This document shows positions 9,432-18,967 of a stretch of 64,000 nucleotides of DNA, piece after piece. The position numbers were made by a program, and so were the translations under genes. Within the stretch, counting starts at the first letter, position 1. Every line of letters begins with the position of its first letter. Source of the DNA: Flavobacterium undicola (lineage in GTDB: Bacteria > Bacteroidota > Bacteroidia > Flavobacteriales > Flavobacteriaceae); assembly GCF_009909155.2 (NCBI RefSeq), contig NZ_JAAAPM020000002.1:186001-250000 (forward strand). Reading direction: 5' to 3'. A model generated the notes under the pieces. The model was not told the origin of the DNA, ran no database searches, and saw nothing but the letters and a program-made list of their open reading frames with translations.

Positions 9432-10655
9432 ATGAAAAAACTTTTTTTTATTGGGCTAAGACAAGCTTCAAGATATAGCTTATCAGAATATAGTGCATAT
9501 GATGTAGTGCTGATTTTGGGTAAGAGTGATATCAAAAATATTTCTGAAGATTTAATGTCTCGATTTACTAGAACCCATTTTGTTGACGATGTTTGCGATA
9601 AATACAAGGTTCTATGCAGATTAGAGTATACAGAAGTATTTAAAATAATTAAAAATGAATTAGAAAATAATGAAGAGGCATTATTTTTTTGTCAAGATGA
9701 AGCTAATATTGAATTAGTAGCTAGATTAAGAGAAGACTTTAAAATCTTTGGTATGAAAACTAAAGAAGCTGCATTTTTTAGAGATAAAATGGAGATGAAG
9801 CTAAAAATAGCAAATAGCGGTTTAAGAGTTCCGAAAAATTGTTATTTAAATCAAAATTCAGATACTGATTATTATAATCACCTTAAAGATAAATTAGGAG
9901 ATAAAATTATAATTAAACCAATAAATTCAGCTGCTTCAAACGGTGTATTTTTAGTAAGTTCATATGAAGATTTTAAACTATTCTTTAATTCTCTTTATAG
10001 TAAAGATTATACTTATGAAGCGGAAGAGTTTATTAGTGGAAGAATGTATCACGTTGATACAGTTATTTTTCAAAGAAAAGTTTATTTCATTGAAAGTTGT
10101 ATTTTTAATGTACCTCCATTAGATTTTACAAATGGTTACTCAACATCTTCTTTTCCCATTAAATCTAATAATTCAAAAGTTAAAGATTTTGCACTTTCCT
10201 GTGTCGAAGCATTAGGTATGCCCGATGGTATTCAGCATACAGAAGTTTTTTTGAATGACAATGAAGAAATGGTGTTTATTGAATCAGGTGCCAGAGCGCC
10301 AGGGTTATTTGTCATTGATTTATATAAAGAAACTTTTGGAATTAATATTTTGGATTTAGAAGTTTCATTATTTATGAATAAAAAACGTTTTGATGTGAAA
10401 ACCAGTGATGGAAAACATGCTTTTTCGGTAGTTTGGCCCACAAAAAATGGGACTATAAATAAGAACAATATGCCTGCTCTTACTGGTAATTATAATATTA
10501 CGTGGAATTATAAAGAAGGGCAATTACTAAAAAAATCAAAAAATGCAATTGATATTTTAGCATTTATTCTTGTATATAATGAATCTTACGATAATGCACT
10601 GAAAGATTTTGAAACATTGAAACATTTTGAAATTGCTAATTTTATTACTAACTAA
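9432..10655 (+). CDS. ATP-grasp ligase
   Basis: The start is taken as the ATG at 9432, giving MKKLFFIGLRQ; a TTG four codons upstream is less likely. The 407-residue protein has the ATP-grasp layout: an N-terminal Rossmann-like part, then IIKPINSAASNGVFLV (ATP-binding loop, about 155-170), EEFISGRMYHVDTV (about 198-211), and the metal-binding end HTEVFLNDNEEMVFIESGARAPG (given here by its key residues E268, E276 and R280, approximate). Members of this group join a carboxylate to an amine through an acyl-phosphate, often making a dipeptide or amide. In this cluster it may add an amino acid or amine to a peptide precursor independently of the NRPSs (inference). It is followed after 12 bp by the FAD-binding gene, so the two are probably cotranscribed. 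Confidence 0.8.
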   Translation: MKKLFFIGLRQASRYSLSEYSAYDVVLILGKSDIKNISEDLMSRFTRTHFVDDVCDKYKVLCRLEYTEVFKIIKNELENNEEALFFCQDEANIELVARLREDFKIFGMKTKEAAFFRDKMEMKLKIANSGLRVPKNCYLNQNSDTDYYNHLKDKLGDKIIIKPINSAASNGVFLVSSYEDFKLFFNSLYSKDYTYEAEEFISGRMYHVDTVIFQRKVYFIESCIFNVPPLDFTNGYSTSSFPIKSNNSKVKDFALSCVEALGMPDGIQHTEVFLNDNEEMVFIESGARAPGLFVIDLYKETFGINILDLEVSLFMNKKRFDVKTSDGKHAFSVVWPTKNGTINKNNMPALTGNYNITWNYKEGQLLKKSKNAIDILAFILVYNESYDNALKDFETLKHFEIANFITN

Positions 10656-10667
10656 TGTAATTTTAAA

Positions 10668-12158
10668 ATGAAAAAGAAAATTGCTATAGTTGGGGCCGGT
10701 CCATGTGGTATTTCGGTATTAATTAATCTTTTGAAAAATCTTTCAAATTTAGACATTTCAATATTCGATATCAATCAGAACTTCTGTAAAGGAAACTCTT
10801 TTAGAGTGGATTCAGATAGTTTATTGCTAAATACAACCGTAGATACAACATCTGTTTTCTATGAAGATAGATTGCATTTTTTTAAATGGTTAAATTCTAA
10901 GAAAGATATACCTAAAAAGTATAAGTTGAAATCAGCATTTGTGCCTAGAAATCTAGCATCAAAATACTTGTTTGAAACTTTAAATGAATATTTATTAAAA
11001 AGTTCTGAAAAAAACAATAATGTAACAATTTTTGATTTTTTCTTATTCAAATATGATGCAAAACACACATTTATTGATACTAGTATGAACGAGTATTTAT
11101 TTAAGTATGTAATTCTTTGTACTGGGCATACAAGTTCATCCATTAATATGAAATGCAAACTCGGGGAACTTTCTAATAATGACGGGTATATTGAAAATTC
11201 TTTTTTAAATATAAATGGCAAAATTCATAAGAATGACAATGTACTTATAATTGGTTCAAATTTATCAGCTATTGATACTATGCTATTGCTTAATGAAAGT
11301 AAACATCAAGGTAAAATTTGTATCCTATCAAAAAGCGGTAGTTTACCATCGGTTAGGTCAGACATGGGAGGAGATTATATACCAAAGTATTTAGGTTTAG
11401 AAGGTTTTAAAAATGAAACTATTAGTGTAAATCATTTAAAAAGACTTTTTTTTAAAGAGCTATTGTTGTTAACTACTAAAGAGGATGTAAAGAGTTATTT
11501 TTTAATAAGTAAAGATCCAAAAATACAATTAGAAACGGATATTTTGAATTGTATTTACTCAAAGAATAAGTGGCAAGTTTTAGTCTTTAGTATGTTGGAA
11601 ATACTAACCAATTATTGGTTTAAATTTTCAACAGCTGATAGAATTCTTATTAAGAATAAGTATAAAAAAATAATAGATAGATTTATATCTTCAATGCCTT
11701 TAGAAAATGCTTTGTTATTAAAAGATTATTTAAATAATGGGAGATTGGAAATTACTAAATCGTCACATGAAAATGTTTATTATTCAAATTCAAAGAAAGG
11801 ATTTTTAATAAAAAACAAAAATGTTGTTTATAATAAAATTATTGATTCTTCTCCCATAAATATCGAAAATAAAGATTTTAGTTCGTTGTTAAATTCAATG
11901 TTAGAAGTAGGTGTTGTTAAAACAAATATAAATAGGCTGAACTCTTTAGATATCGATAATAAATTTTTTAAATGCAGAAATGATTTTGATGCTAATTCAA
12001 ATATCGATGCGCCCATTGTATATGCAATAGGTCCCACACTAAGAAACAACTTAATTGTATCTAATTTTTTTCTGGAATCGTCCAGACAGGCTAATATAAT
12101 AACCAATCATATTAGTACCTCGAGAATTCCTATAATAATCACAGGAGTAACTTCTTAA
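10668..12158 (+). CDS. FAD/NAD(P)-binding oxidoreductase-like protein (NAD_binding_9 type)
   Basis: The protein has 496 residues and opens with the dinucleotide-binding motif IAIVGAGPCGISVL, so it binds FAD or NAD(P). The following FDINQNFCKGNSF and LLNTTVDTTSVF segments and the later VLIIGSNLSAIDT (second Rossmann motif, about 190-202) fit the FAD-NAD(P)-binding family PF13454, which is common in secondary-metabolite and siderophore loci but poorly characterised. No membrane segment is evident. It is 12 bp downstream of the ATP-grasp gene and probably acts with it. The exact reaction cannot be told from the sequence; an N-hydroxylase or amine oxidase role is possible. Confidence 0.7.
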   Translation: MKKKIAIVGAGPCGISVLINLLKNLSNLDISIFDINQNFCKGNSFRVDSDSLLLNTTVDTTSVFYEDRLHFFKWLNSKKDIPKKYKLKSAFVPRNLASKYLFETLNEYLLKSSEKNNNVTIFDFFLFKYDAKHTFIDTSMNEYLFKYVILCTGHTSSSINMKCKLGELSNNDGYIENSFLNINGKIHKNDNVLIIGSNLSAIDTMLLLNESKHQGKICILSKSGSLPSVRSDMGGDYIPKYLGLEGFKNETISVNHLKRLFFKELLLLTTKEDVKSYFLISKDPKIQLETDILNCIYSKNKWQVLVFSMLEILTNYWFKFSTADRILIKNKYKKIIDRFISSMPLENALLLKDYLNNGRLEITKSSHENVYYSNSKKGFLIKNKNVVYNKIIDSSPINIENKDFSSLLNSMLEVGVVKTNINRLNSLDIDNKFFKCRNDFDANSNIDAPIVYAIGPTLRNNLIVSNFFLESSRQANIITNHISTSRIPIIITGVTS

Positions 12159-12268
12159 ATATCAACTGGCAGCTTTAAAGACTTTACATAAGTATTTAAA
12201 GTCTTAATGGCATAATGGCTAAAAATGTACTATAAAATAAAAAAATAAAATATTAATTAATAACATAT

Positions 12269-13078
12269 ATGAAACTAAGTAAAGAACAAATAGAGATTTT
12301 TGAAGAAAAAGGTTTTCTATTGATTGAAAATTATTTTTCTGATAAAGAAATTGAATGTTTAATAAATGACATTCCTGTTACAATTAAAGAAAATTCGCCT
12401 ACAGTTGTAAAAGAAAGTAATGGAGGAATCAGGACTATTTTTGCGCCAGAACGAGAAAGTGATGTGTTTAAAAAAGTTGCAAAAATCAATAAAATTGTTG
12501 AGCCTATGAAACAATTAATAGGCAACGGTGTTTATTTATACCAAAGTAAAATTAATGTTAAAGAAGGTCTTTTAGGTGAATGGTGGCAATGGCATCAAGA
12601 TTATTATTATTGGAAAAGAGAAGATAATATTCCCACATCTAACATAATAAATTTCTCCATTTTTTTAGATGATGTAGATGAATTTAATGGACCTATGTTT
12701 ATCGTGCCTAATACTCACAAAGAGGAAGTTAATATGGTGCCAAATGACAAAATGTTTTTGGATAGTAAGAATGCTCTATTGTCTACAGAAATGCAGCATG
12801 TGATAAAAAAACAGACATTAAAAAAATTAATTAACAGTAAAGGAGGTATTTTTAATGCTAAAGGTAAGGCTGGTACTGTATTAATATTTCATGGTAATAT
12901 ATTACACGCCTCTAATGCGAATTTATCGCCTTTTGATAGAAAAGTGTTATTCTTGACATATAATGATGTAAACAATACATCTACCGATAGTTCAAATCCA
13001 AGACCTAGTTATATAGTTAATCATGATTCTAGTCCTATTGAAACGATTTCAGATCACGAATTATTTGAATTAATATAA
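12269..13078 (+). CDS. PhyH-family Fe(II)/2-oxoglutarate dioxygenase
   Basis: This 269-residue protein matches the phytanoyl-CoA dioxygenase/ectoine hydroxylase family. The iron-binding HxD lies in WWQWHQDYYYW (about 109-119). The distal His is in FHGNILHASNANLS, and the arginine that binds 2-oxoglutarate is in FDRKVLF just after it. NGPMFIVPNTHK is the usual strand between them. EctD-like relatives hydroxylate free amino acids or amino-acid derivatives, and SyrP-like relatives act on carrier-bound residues. Hydroxylation of an NRPS building block is therefore likely. It is preceded by a 110-bp gap rich in A and has an ATG start. Confidence 0.85.
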   Translation: MKLSKEQIEIFEEKGFLLIENYFSDKEIECLINDIPVTIKENSPTVVKESNGGIRTIFAPERESDVFKKVAKINKIVEPMKQLIGNGVYLYQSKINVKEGLLGEWWQWHQDYYYWKREDNIPTSNIINFSIFLDDVDEFNGPMFIVPNTHKEEVNMVPNDKMFLDSKNALLSTEMQHVIKKQTLKKLINSKGGIFNAKGKAGTVLIFHGNILHASNANLSPFDRKVLFLTYNDVNNTSTDSSNPRPSYIVNHDSSPIETISDHELFELI

Positions 13079-13255
13079 GCTACAAGTATTATTTGCGTAG
13101 TTCTTAATGCTACCCCTAAATAAATCAGCAGATACACTCAATAAATAGGATGTATTTATCTTTCAAAAATGTCAAAAATCAAAGTATGCCTCCTTTTTGG
13201 GATACTATCAGGGGGCTTTATAGATTTTAAAATAAAAAAATAAAATAAAAAAATA
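13079..13255. other. Intergenic region with imperfect hairpin and A-rich leader
   Basis: GTATGCC (about 13183-13189) can pair imperfectly with GGGATAC (about 13199-13205). Directly before the next ATG there is a near-pure A/T leader, a pattern seen before several genes of this cluster. Confidence 0.3.
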
Positions 13256-14002
13256 ATGAATATACCTGTAACTAATAATGAAGTGGAGAATTTGTCTGAA
13301 ATTTTCCAGAAAATAAATTTATACTATCAAGGTGTTGAAAATTCGGACTTAGAACTACTTGAAAAAGTATTCCATGAAGAATGGAAAATGCTTGACAATA
13401 ATGTTTTGAACGAAAGCAATATACGAGTTGAGAGTAAAATTGATTTTTTGAACAGATTAAAAAATATTGGTTCCATTAAAGATTATTCAGCAGATAGAGA
13501 AATTATTACTGTTGATATACTAAAAGATAAACTTTCAGTAGTAAGAGTTGATAAAATGCCAAATATGCACGTGTCAATTTTTTTTATGATAAAGTTTGGT
13601 GAAGAATGGTTGATATTGGATAAAGTTTGGGTAAAAGAAATAGTACCGAATTTCAATAATTGTAATGATTATAACTTAGTTGAACAAGTCATAGCATCTT
13701 ATTTTAAACAAATTCAACATAATGATAATGAAGGTTTAAAAAGTATTCTTGATGAGAATTGGGAGTTAAAAAGTATATTCCCTACCGATAGAGTAGAGTT
13801 AAAAAACAAATTTGAGTTTTTACAAAATATAGACACAAAAGCGGGATATAACAATAGATTGGTGTCAATTGATGTTTTTCATGATTCTTTGTCAATAGTT
13901 AAACTTGACAACAATACGGATGGATTTGTTTCATATTTAACCTTATTCAAAGTGTCTGGTGAATGGAAAATAGCTAATGAAAGAAAAGTTTTTGTTAACT
14001 AA
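13256..14002 (+). CDS. Tandem NTF2-like (lumazine-binding/SnoaL-type) protein
   Basis: Two homologous halves are visible. Each begins with a helix (LYYQGVENSDLELLEKVFHEEW and IASYFKQIQHNDNEGLKSIL are equivalents) and ends with a strand carrying a conserved Trp (FGEEWLILDKVW near 118-129, VSGEWKIANERK near 234-245). The layout is that of the cone-shaped NTF2/SnoaL fold used as binding proteins, cyclases or dehydratases. No catalytic residue stands out. Fusion of two domains in one chain may form an internal dimer. The gene lies between the PhyH oxygenase and the flavin monooxygenase, so a role in shaping an intermediate is possible. Confidence 0.65.
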   Translation: MNIPVTNNEVENLSEIFQKINLYYQGVENSDLELLEKVFHEEWKMLDNNVLNESNIRVESKIDFLNRLKNIGSIKDYSADREIITVDILKDKLSVVRVDKMPNMHVSIFFMIKFGEEWLILDKVWVKEIVPNFNNCNDYNLVEQVIASYFKQIQHNDNEGLKSILDENWELKSIFPTDRVELKNKFEFLQNIDTKAGYNNRLVSIDVFHDSLSIVKLDNNTDGFVSYLTLFKVSGEWKIANERKVFVN

Positions 14003-14064
14003 ATGTCGTGATGACAAAAAAGGATTATCAATTAAATGTTTTATATAAATTTTAGAAAAAAATT

Positions 14065-15303
14065 ATGAATCACTATTCTGTAATTATAGTTGGCGGTGGT
14101 CAAGCTGGATTGTCATTAAGTTATTATTTGAAGAAAAATGCTATAAATCATTTGATATTAGATCGTGGTGAAATTGGGAACTCGTGGGTACAAAACAGAT
14201 GGGATAATTTTTGTTTAGTTACACCAAATTGGCAATGCAGACTACCTGATTATCATTATAATGGCAATGATGCAGATGGATTTATGGTAAAAGATGAAAT
14301 GATTAATTATATTAAGGGGTATGCTAATACTTTTAATCCTCCTTTTGAAGGAAACGTAAATGTCACAAAAGTATACAAAGAGAAATTAGGAGATATTTTC
14401 TATCTAGAAACTTCAAATGGAAAATATTCAGCAGATATTGTTGTAAGCGCTATAGGAGGATATCATACTCCAAATATCCCACAGGATTTTAGTAAAGCCT
14501 TTAATAAATCTATAGTTCAAATTAATTCTATTGATTACAAAAACGCTCAACTTCTTCCGGAAGGAAATGTACTTGTTATAGGCACTGGTCAATCAGGAGT
14601 CCAGATTGCTCAAGACTTACACATGTCTGGCAAAAAAGTATATTTGAGTGTAGGTTCGGCTCCAAGGGCTCCTCGTAGGCACCGAGGGAAGGATATTGTA
14701 TATTGGTTAGAGTTGATGGGGCATTATAATAAACCTGTTGGAGAACAAGAAAATCCTGATGAATTAAGAAGAAAACCTAACAATTACCTTACTGGGAGAG
14801 ATGGAGGGCAGGATGTCGATTTAAGAAAATTTGCTATGGAGGGTATGAAGTTACATGGGAGGATTTCTAGCATAGATAATGGCATTATTTCATTCCAAAA
14901 CGATTTAAAGCAAAACTTAGATAATGCAGATCTTGCTTATGAACGTATACAAAAAACACTAGACGAATATATAGATAGTAATAATATTAAGGCTCCTAAA
15001 TATGATAGATATAACCAGCTATGGGAACCAACAGAAAATAACGAAACGGCATTAGATTATAATGAAGCAGGTATTACGTCGGTAGTCTGGTGCACTGGCT
15101 TTAAGTTAGATTTTAAATGGATTGATTTTCCTCATTTATTTAATAGTGATGATTATCCAACTCATGATCGTGGAGTGACCAATGAACAAGGATTATATTT
15201 TATAGGATTACCTTGGTTATATACATATGGTTCAGGTGGGTTATCATATGTAGGGCAGGATGCAGAATATATTTGTAATCATATTATAAAACGTTTATAT
15301 TAG
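14065..15303 (+). CDS. Flavin-dependent monooxygenase (CzcO/MSMEG_0569-like)
   Basis: The 412-residue protein has an FAD motif VIIVGGGQAGLSLSYYL at the N-terminus and a second nucleotide motif VLVIGTGQSGVQIA near 171-184 for NAD(P)H. NRWDNFCLVTPNWQCRLPD and the following DADGFM resemble the MSMEG_0569 family of flavin-dependent oxidoreductases, which occur in biosynthetic gene clusters. Class B flavin monooxygenases of this sort hydroxylate nitrogen or insert oxygen. Together with the lysine-like adenylation code, an N-hydroxylation is conceivable but not shown. It has an ATG start and is 62 bp downstream of the NTF2-like gene. Confidence 0.75.
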   Translation: MNHYSVIIVGGGQAGLSLSYYLKKNAINHLILDRGEIGNSWVQNRWDNFCLVTPNWQCRLPDYHYNGNDADGFMVKDEMINYIKGYANTFNPPFEGNVNVTKVYKEKLGDIFYLETSNGKYSADIVVSAIGGYHTPNIPQDFSKAFNKSIVQINSIDYKNAQLLPEGNVLVIGTGQSGVQIAQDLHMSGKKVYLSVGSAPRAPRRHRGKDIVYWLELMGHYNKPVGEQENPDELRRKPNNYLTGRDGGQDVDLRKFAMEGMKLHGRISSIDNGIISFQNDLKQNLDNADLAYERIQKTLDEYIDSNNIKAPKYDRYNQLWEPTENNETALDYNEAGITSVVWCTGFKLDFKWIDFPHLFNSDDYPTHDRGVTNEQGLYFIGLPWLYTYGSGGLSYVGQDAEYICNHIIKRLY

Positions 15304-15449
15304 CAACGCAAACAAATGAACTTTTAAAAAACCGCTTAGTTATCAATATTTGTTGTTAAATTGGTTGGTTGTTGTTAAAAAGAATCTGTTGCCTTAATAT
15401 AGCACAAGTAAAAATTTATTTATAATTCAATAATTTAAAACAAAATAAT

Positions 15450-16955
15450 ATGACAGATAGAATTTATATTTTTGATACAACTCTTAGAGATGCAGAGCAG
15501 ACTCCTGGTTGTCAATTAAGTAGTAATGAAAAAGTGCTAGTTGCGGAACAATTGGAGATGTTAGGAGTTGATATTATAGAAGCAGGATTTGCAATATCTA
15601 GTCCAATGGATTTTAATTCAATAATAGAAATTTCAAAAAATGTTAATAAACCTATTATATGTTCATTAGCGAGAGCTGTAGAAAAAGATATTTTAGCAGC
15701 AGCGGATTCTCTTAAATACGCTAAGAGAAAGAGAATTCATACAGGAATAGGAGTTTCAGATATGCATATTAAGAATAAGTTAAGAACGACTAGAGAAAAT
15801 ATTATAGATATTGCTGTTAAATCAGTAAAGTTAGCGAGAAATTATGTAGATGATGTGCAGTTTTATGCAGAAGATACAGGTCGCGCGGATTTAGATTTTT
15901 TAGCATCAGTTTGTGATGCAGTTATTAGGGCAGGAGCAACAGTTATAAATCTTCCAGACACAAATGGATATGCAACTCCAGAAGAATATGGTAATATAAT
16001 TAAATTTTTAATTAATAATGTTTCTAATATTGATAAGGTAACATTATCTGCGCATAGTCATAATGATTTAGGCTTGGCGACAGCAAATTCTTACAGTGCA
16101 ATACTTAATGGAGCTAGGCAAGTTGAATGTACAATAAATGGTCTTGGTGAGAGGGCAGGTAATTCCGCTTTAGAAGAGATCGTAATGTTATTAAAGGTTA
16201 GAGAATCAAATAAGTATATAACAAAAATAAATACTAAGAAAATATTTGAAACAAGCATGCTTGTTTCAAAATTAATGAAAAGTCCTATTCAATCAAACAA
16301 AGCAATCGTAGGAAGAAATGCTTTTGCGCATTCAAGTGGAATTCATCAAGATGGGATTATAAAGGATAGGAATAATTACGAAATAATTGATCCTGAGTTA
16401 GTTGGTGCTCCTTTGACTTCGCTTGTTTTGAGCGCACGAAGTGGTAAAGCGGCATTAAATTATAAGTTAGAAGCGCTGGGGTTTAGTTTAAGTAAAGATG
16501 AACTAGCTTTAAAATATGATTCTTTTTTAAAAATTGCTGATAACAAATCTACCGTTAATGAAAATGACTTATTAAAATTGATGAATAATAAGCATAATGT
16601 AGATAGTTCGATTAAAATAGTGTCAGTAAATTATAGTAGAGACGAAAAGTCTGATTTTTGTGAATCAACAATTGTTTTGCAATTGTTTGGTAAGGAAGAG
16701 TCTGCTACCGCTAAGGGGAATGGCCCTGTGGATGCATCAATTCAAAGTATTAACAAAATATTAAAAAAAGACATCTTGATTGAGCATTTCTTAATACAAG
16801 GAATTACAAATGGGGCATCTGATACCTGCTTGGTAAGTATGACGATTAAAGTTAATAATGGGGATTCATGTTTAATTTACAATGGAGACTCTTCTAGTAC
16901 AGATATTGTTCTTGCGTCCGTGAATGCTTATATTAATGCCTTAAATAAGATTTAA
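15450..16955 (+). CDS. 2-Isopropylmalate synthase-like enzyme (LeuA family)
   Basis: The 501 residues cover the full LeuA architecture: the DRE-TIM barrel with the metal-binding motif HSHNDLG (about 206-212), a linker and a C-terminal regulatory-type domain from about 370. LeuA condenses acetyl-CoA with a 2-oxoacid. The normally strict LRDGEQ motif reads LRDAEQ here (DTTLRDAEQTPGCQLS, about 9-24), an odd change next to the metal-binding Asp. Placement inside an NRPS cluster, rather than with leuBCD, suggests an alkylmalate synthase for a non-standard building block, such as a chain-extended amino acid. A housekeeping role cannot be excluded. Two transposase remnants follow it. Confidence 0.85.
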   Translation: MTDRIYIFDTTLRDAEQTPGCQLSSNEKVLVAEQLEMLGVDIIEAGFAISSPMDFNSIIEISKNVNKPIICSLARAVEKDILAAADSLKYAKRKRIHTGIGVSDMHIKNKLRTTRENIIDIAVKSVKLARNYVDDVQFYAEDTGRADLDFLASVCDAVIRAGATVINLPDTNGYATPEEYGNIIKFLINNVSNIDKVTLSAHSHNDLGLATANSYSAILNGARQVECTINGLGERAGNSALEEIVMLLKVRESNKYITKINTKKIFETSMLVSKLMKSPIQSNKAIVGRNAFAHSSGIHQDGIIKDRNNYEIIDPELVGAPLTSLVLSARSGKAALNYKLEALGFSLSKDELALKYDSFLKIADNKSTVNENDLLKLMNNKHNVDSSIKIVSVNYSRDEKSDFCESTIVLQLFGKEESATAKGNGPVDASIQSINKILKKDILIEHFLIQGITNGASDTCLVSMTIKVNNGDSCLIYNGDSSSTDIVLASVNAYINALNKI

Positions 16956-16999
16956 AAAAGAATGATTATGCTGTCCCCAAAACAAGAAAAAAGAATTAC

Positions 17000-17235
17000 A
17001 TAGTTTAAGACAGTAATGTAACGATTCAGCCTGGTAAATTAGCAATATTTTTAAACGCTTCTAAGACATTCTGACCGTTTTTAATACAGGTATCAGTAAC
17101 TGAGCGGATGACAGCAAAGATTTACGCACCGTTTTTAGTTTTAAAATGGCTTGATATTTTTTGTTTCGCTTTTGCATTCATAATGGCTCTTTCCGAACTA
17201 TATATCGTCAGGAGGAACGTCATAATAATGAAAAA
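17000..17235 (-). pseudogene. IS66-family transposase, C-terminal remnant
   Basis: The - strand reads AKAKQKISSHFKTKNGA, a stop, then IFAVIRSVTDTCIKNGQNVL. This matches the end of IS66 transposases (KVKQKISGCFR...GAEIFARIRS...CRKNG.NV). An in-frame stop and the missing upstream part show it is dead. The + strand frame seen over part of this stretch (17161-17349) is a shadow and should not be annotated. Confidence 0.7.
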
Positions 17236-17359
17236 AAGCAAAAATATAATGGATCAAGAACAAAGCCTGAGGAGGAATTGATAAAAAAATCAGATATTAT
17301 GCTAGCTTGTCAAAAAACGCAAAACAATTTAAGGCAGTGTTGGGATTAGGTTTGGAATT

Positions 17360-18116
17360 CTTCGATTATCTTAATCTGTATTTTAAAGATTAATTAGATA
17401 TTTATGATATTTAGTTTACCATATTAGGCGAACCAAGGAAGCGGTCAGCTTCAATAAGGAAGAATAGTAATTTTGAAAATCCCAAGACAAACTCTGTTTT
17501 GTCTTAATGTTATTAAAAGGCAACTCCTTACAAGAAACTCTGTCTAGTAGTTGGGGTATGTTACAGCCTAAGGCAAATTATTTGGATTCATTTATTTTTA
17601 ATCCCTGCATCTACTTTCGAAGAGTTATCGGTTTTGTTGAAAAAAACGGTGGTTGTGTTTTTTGATGGTACGGAACATCGCATTCAAAAACCTTCCACAA
17701 AAAAGAACAATTATAGTGGTAACAAAACAACTATAAACATAATCTGATTGTGCTTAAAATAGAAAAATTTGTATTTGAACAGAGTTTATAAAGGCACTAC
17801 TCATGATAAAAACTGGTAGATGAAAAGTCATTAATTTTCCGTAAGCATGTATTGTTAAGTTGTGTCAAGACAATAGTTACCAAAGATATACGCGATAATA
17901 TAACTGTATCACAACCTATGAAAAACCAAAAGAAAAAGAATTTAACGAAGAATTGTAAAAGCAAGAAAGCAATGCAAAAACATCAAAAAGAGTGATTATT
18001 GAACATGCAATAGAGAGGTTAAAGTATTGAAGATTGTTAAAGATAAAATCCGAATTTATAAAGAGAAAACTAGAAACATCGTAATGCAAATAGCTTATTC
18101 AATTCATAATCTCTAA
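17360..18116 (+). pseudogene. Decayed IS5-family (DDE_Tnp_4-type) transposase
   Basis: Pieces of a DDE transposase can be read in shifting frames: VFFDGTEHRIQKPS and NNYSGNKTT near 17655-17745 (family pattern DGTE.PIQRP..., YSGKKK.HT). Near 17925-18040 come EKPKEKEFNEEL and RVIIEHAIERLKY (family pattern KPK...L...., R..VEHAIGRLK). The segments are interrupted by stops and frameshifts, so no product can be made. It separates the LeuA-like gene from the thioesterase gene and marks an old insertion in the cluster. Confidence 0.7.
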
Positions 18117-18250
18117 ATGTGCTTGGTAAATTTACAATCATGCGCTTAATATTTATAAACGAACTTCAATATAAAAATATCTATGGAGGGGAAAAGGTAG
18201 AGCAATTGACAATATTTTTATAGATAAATCACTTGTAAAATTTATAAAAA

Positions 18251-18967
18251 ATGAAAATAATATTCTTTTCTTTTGCTGGCGGAAGTAAATACTCTTTTCA
18301 AAAATTAACAAATAAAACTAATGATATAATAGTGATTGAGAATCCAGGAAGAGGATTAAGAATGAATGAAAATTTAATTATTGATATCGAATTACTCATT
18401 GAAGATTTACTTGAAAAAGTTAAAAATGAAATAGCGTCTTGTAAAGATTATATCATCTATGGCCATAGTATGGGAGCTTTAGTAGGCTATTTAATCTGTC
18501 AAAAAATAGAAGAATTAAGGCTGCAAAAGCCCCTAAAATTAGTAGTTAGTGGTAAGAAATCCCCTTCTGCAGAAAGAGAAGTGAAAATTGCCCATTTACC
18601 AGATCAAGAATTTTGGCAAGAAGTTATAAAATTAGGAGGCATTCCCGATGAATTACAAAATCATCCTGAACTAATTAATTTTTATACCCCCATTTTAAAA
18701 GCAGATTTCACAGTTATAGAGAATTATAAATATAAAAAAAAAGAAAAACTAACTATACCCGTTGATGTTTTTTATGGTTCTGAAGAAGCAATAGAGGAAG
18801 AAATGTTAGGTTGGAAAGATGAAACAACAGCTGAAGTTACCATAACCAAAATGGAAGGCAATCATTTTTTTATTTATAACCATGTTGATTTTTTTATAAA
18901 TCTGTTTAAAAAAAGTTTCATAAATCATAGTGAAAAACAAAATTTCAGTAATAAAAATAGTATTTGA
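18251..18967 (+). CDS. Type II thioesterase
   Basis: The 238-residue alpha/beta hydrolase matches the stand-alone thioesterases of NRPS clusters, which remove wrong acyl groups from carrier domains. It begins with FFSFAGGSKYSF (oxyanion region), has the nucleophile motif GHSMG with Ser73, an acidic region around FYGSEEA, and the catalytic His in EGNHFFIYNH (about 205). No signal peptide is present. The stop codon overlaps the TTG start of the phosphopantetheinyl transferase gene (TTGA), which implies translational coupling. No thioesterase is fused to either NRPS, so this enzyme could also help release, although editing is the usual role. Confidence 0.88.
   Translation: MKIIFFSFAGGSKYSFQKLTNKTNDIIVIENPGRGLRMNENLIIDIELLIEDLLEKVKNEIASCKDYIIYGHSMGALVGYLICQKIEELRLQKPLKLVVSGKKSPSAEREVKIAHLPDQEFWQEVIKLGGIPDELQNHPELINFYTPILKADFTVIENYKYKKKEKLTIPVDVFYGSEEAIEEEMLGWKDETTAEVTITKMEGNHFFIYNHVDFFINLFKKSFINHSEKQNFSNKNSI

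Noticed and set aside
17161..17349. 62-codon + strand ORF
   Set aside because: It overlaps the - strand IS66 transposase remnant and has no motif; it is a shadow frame.
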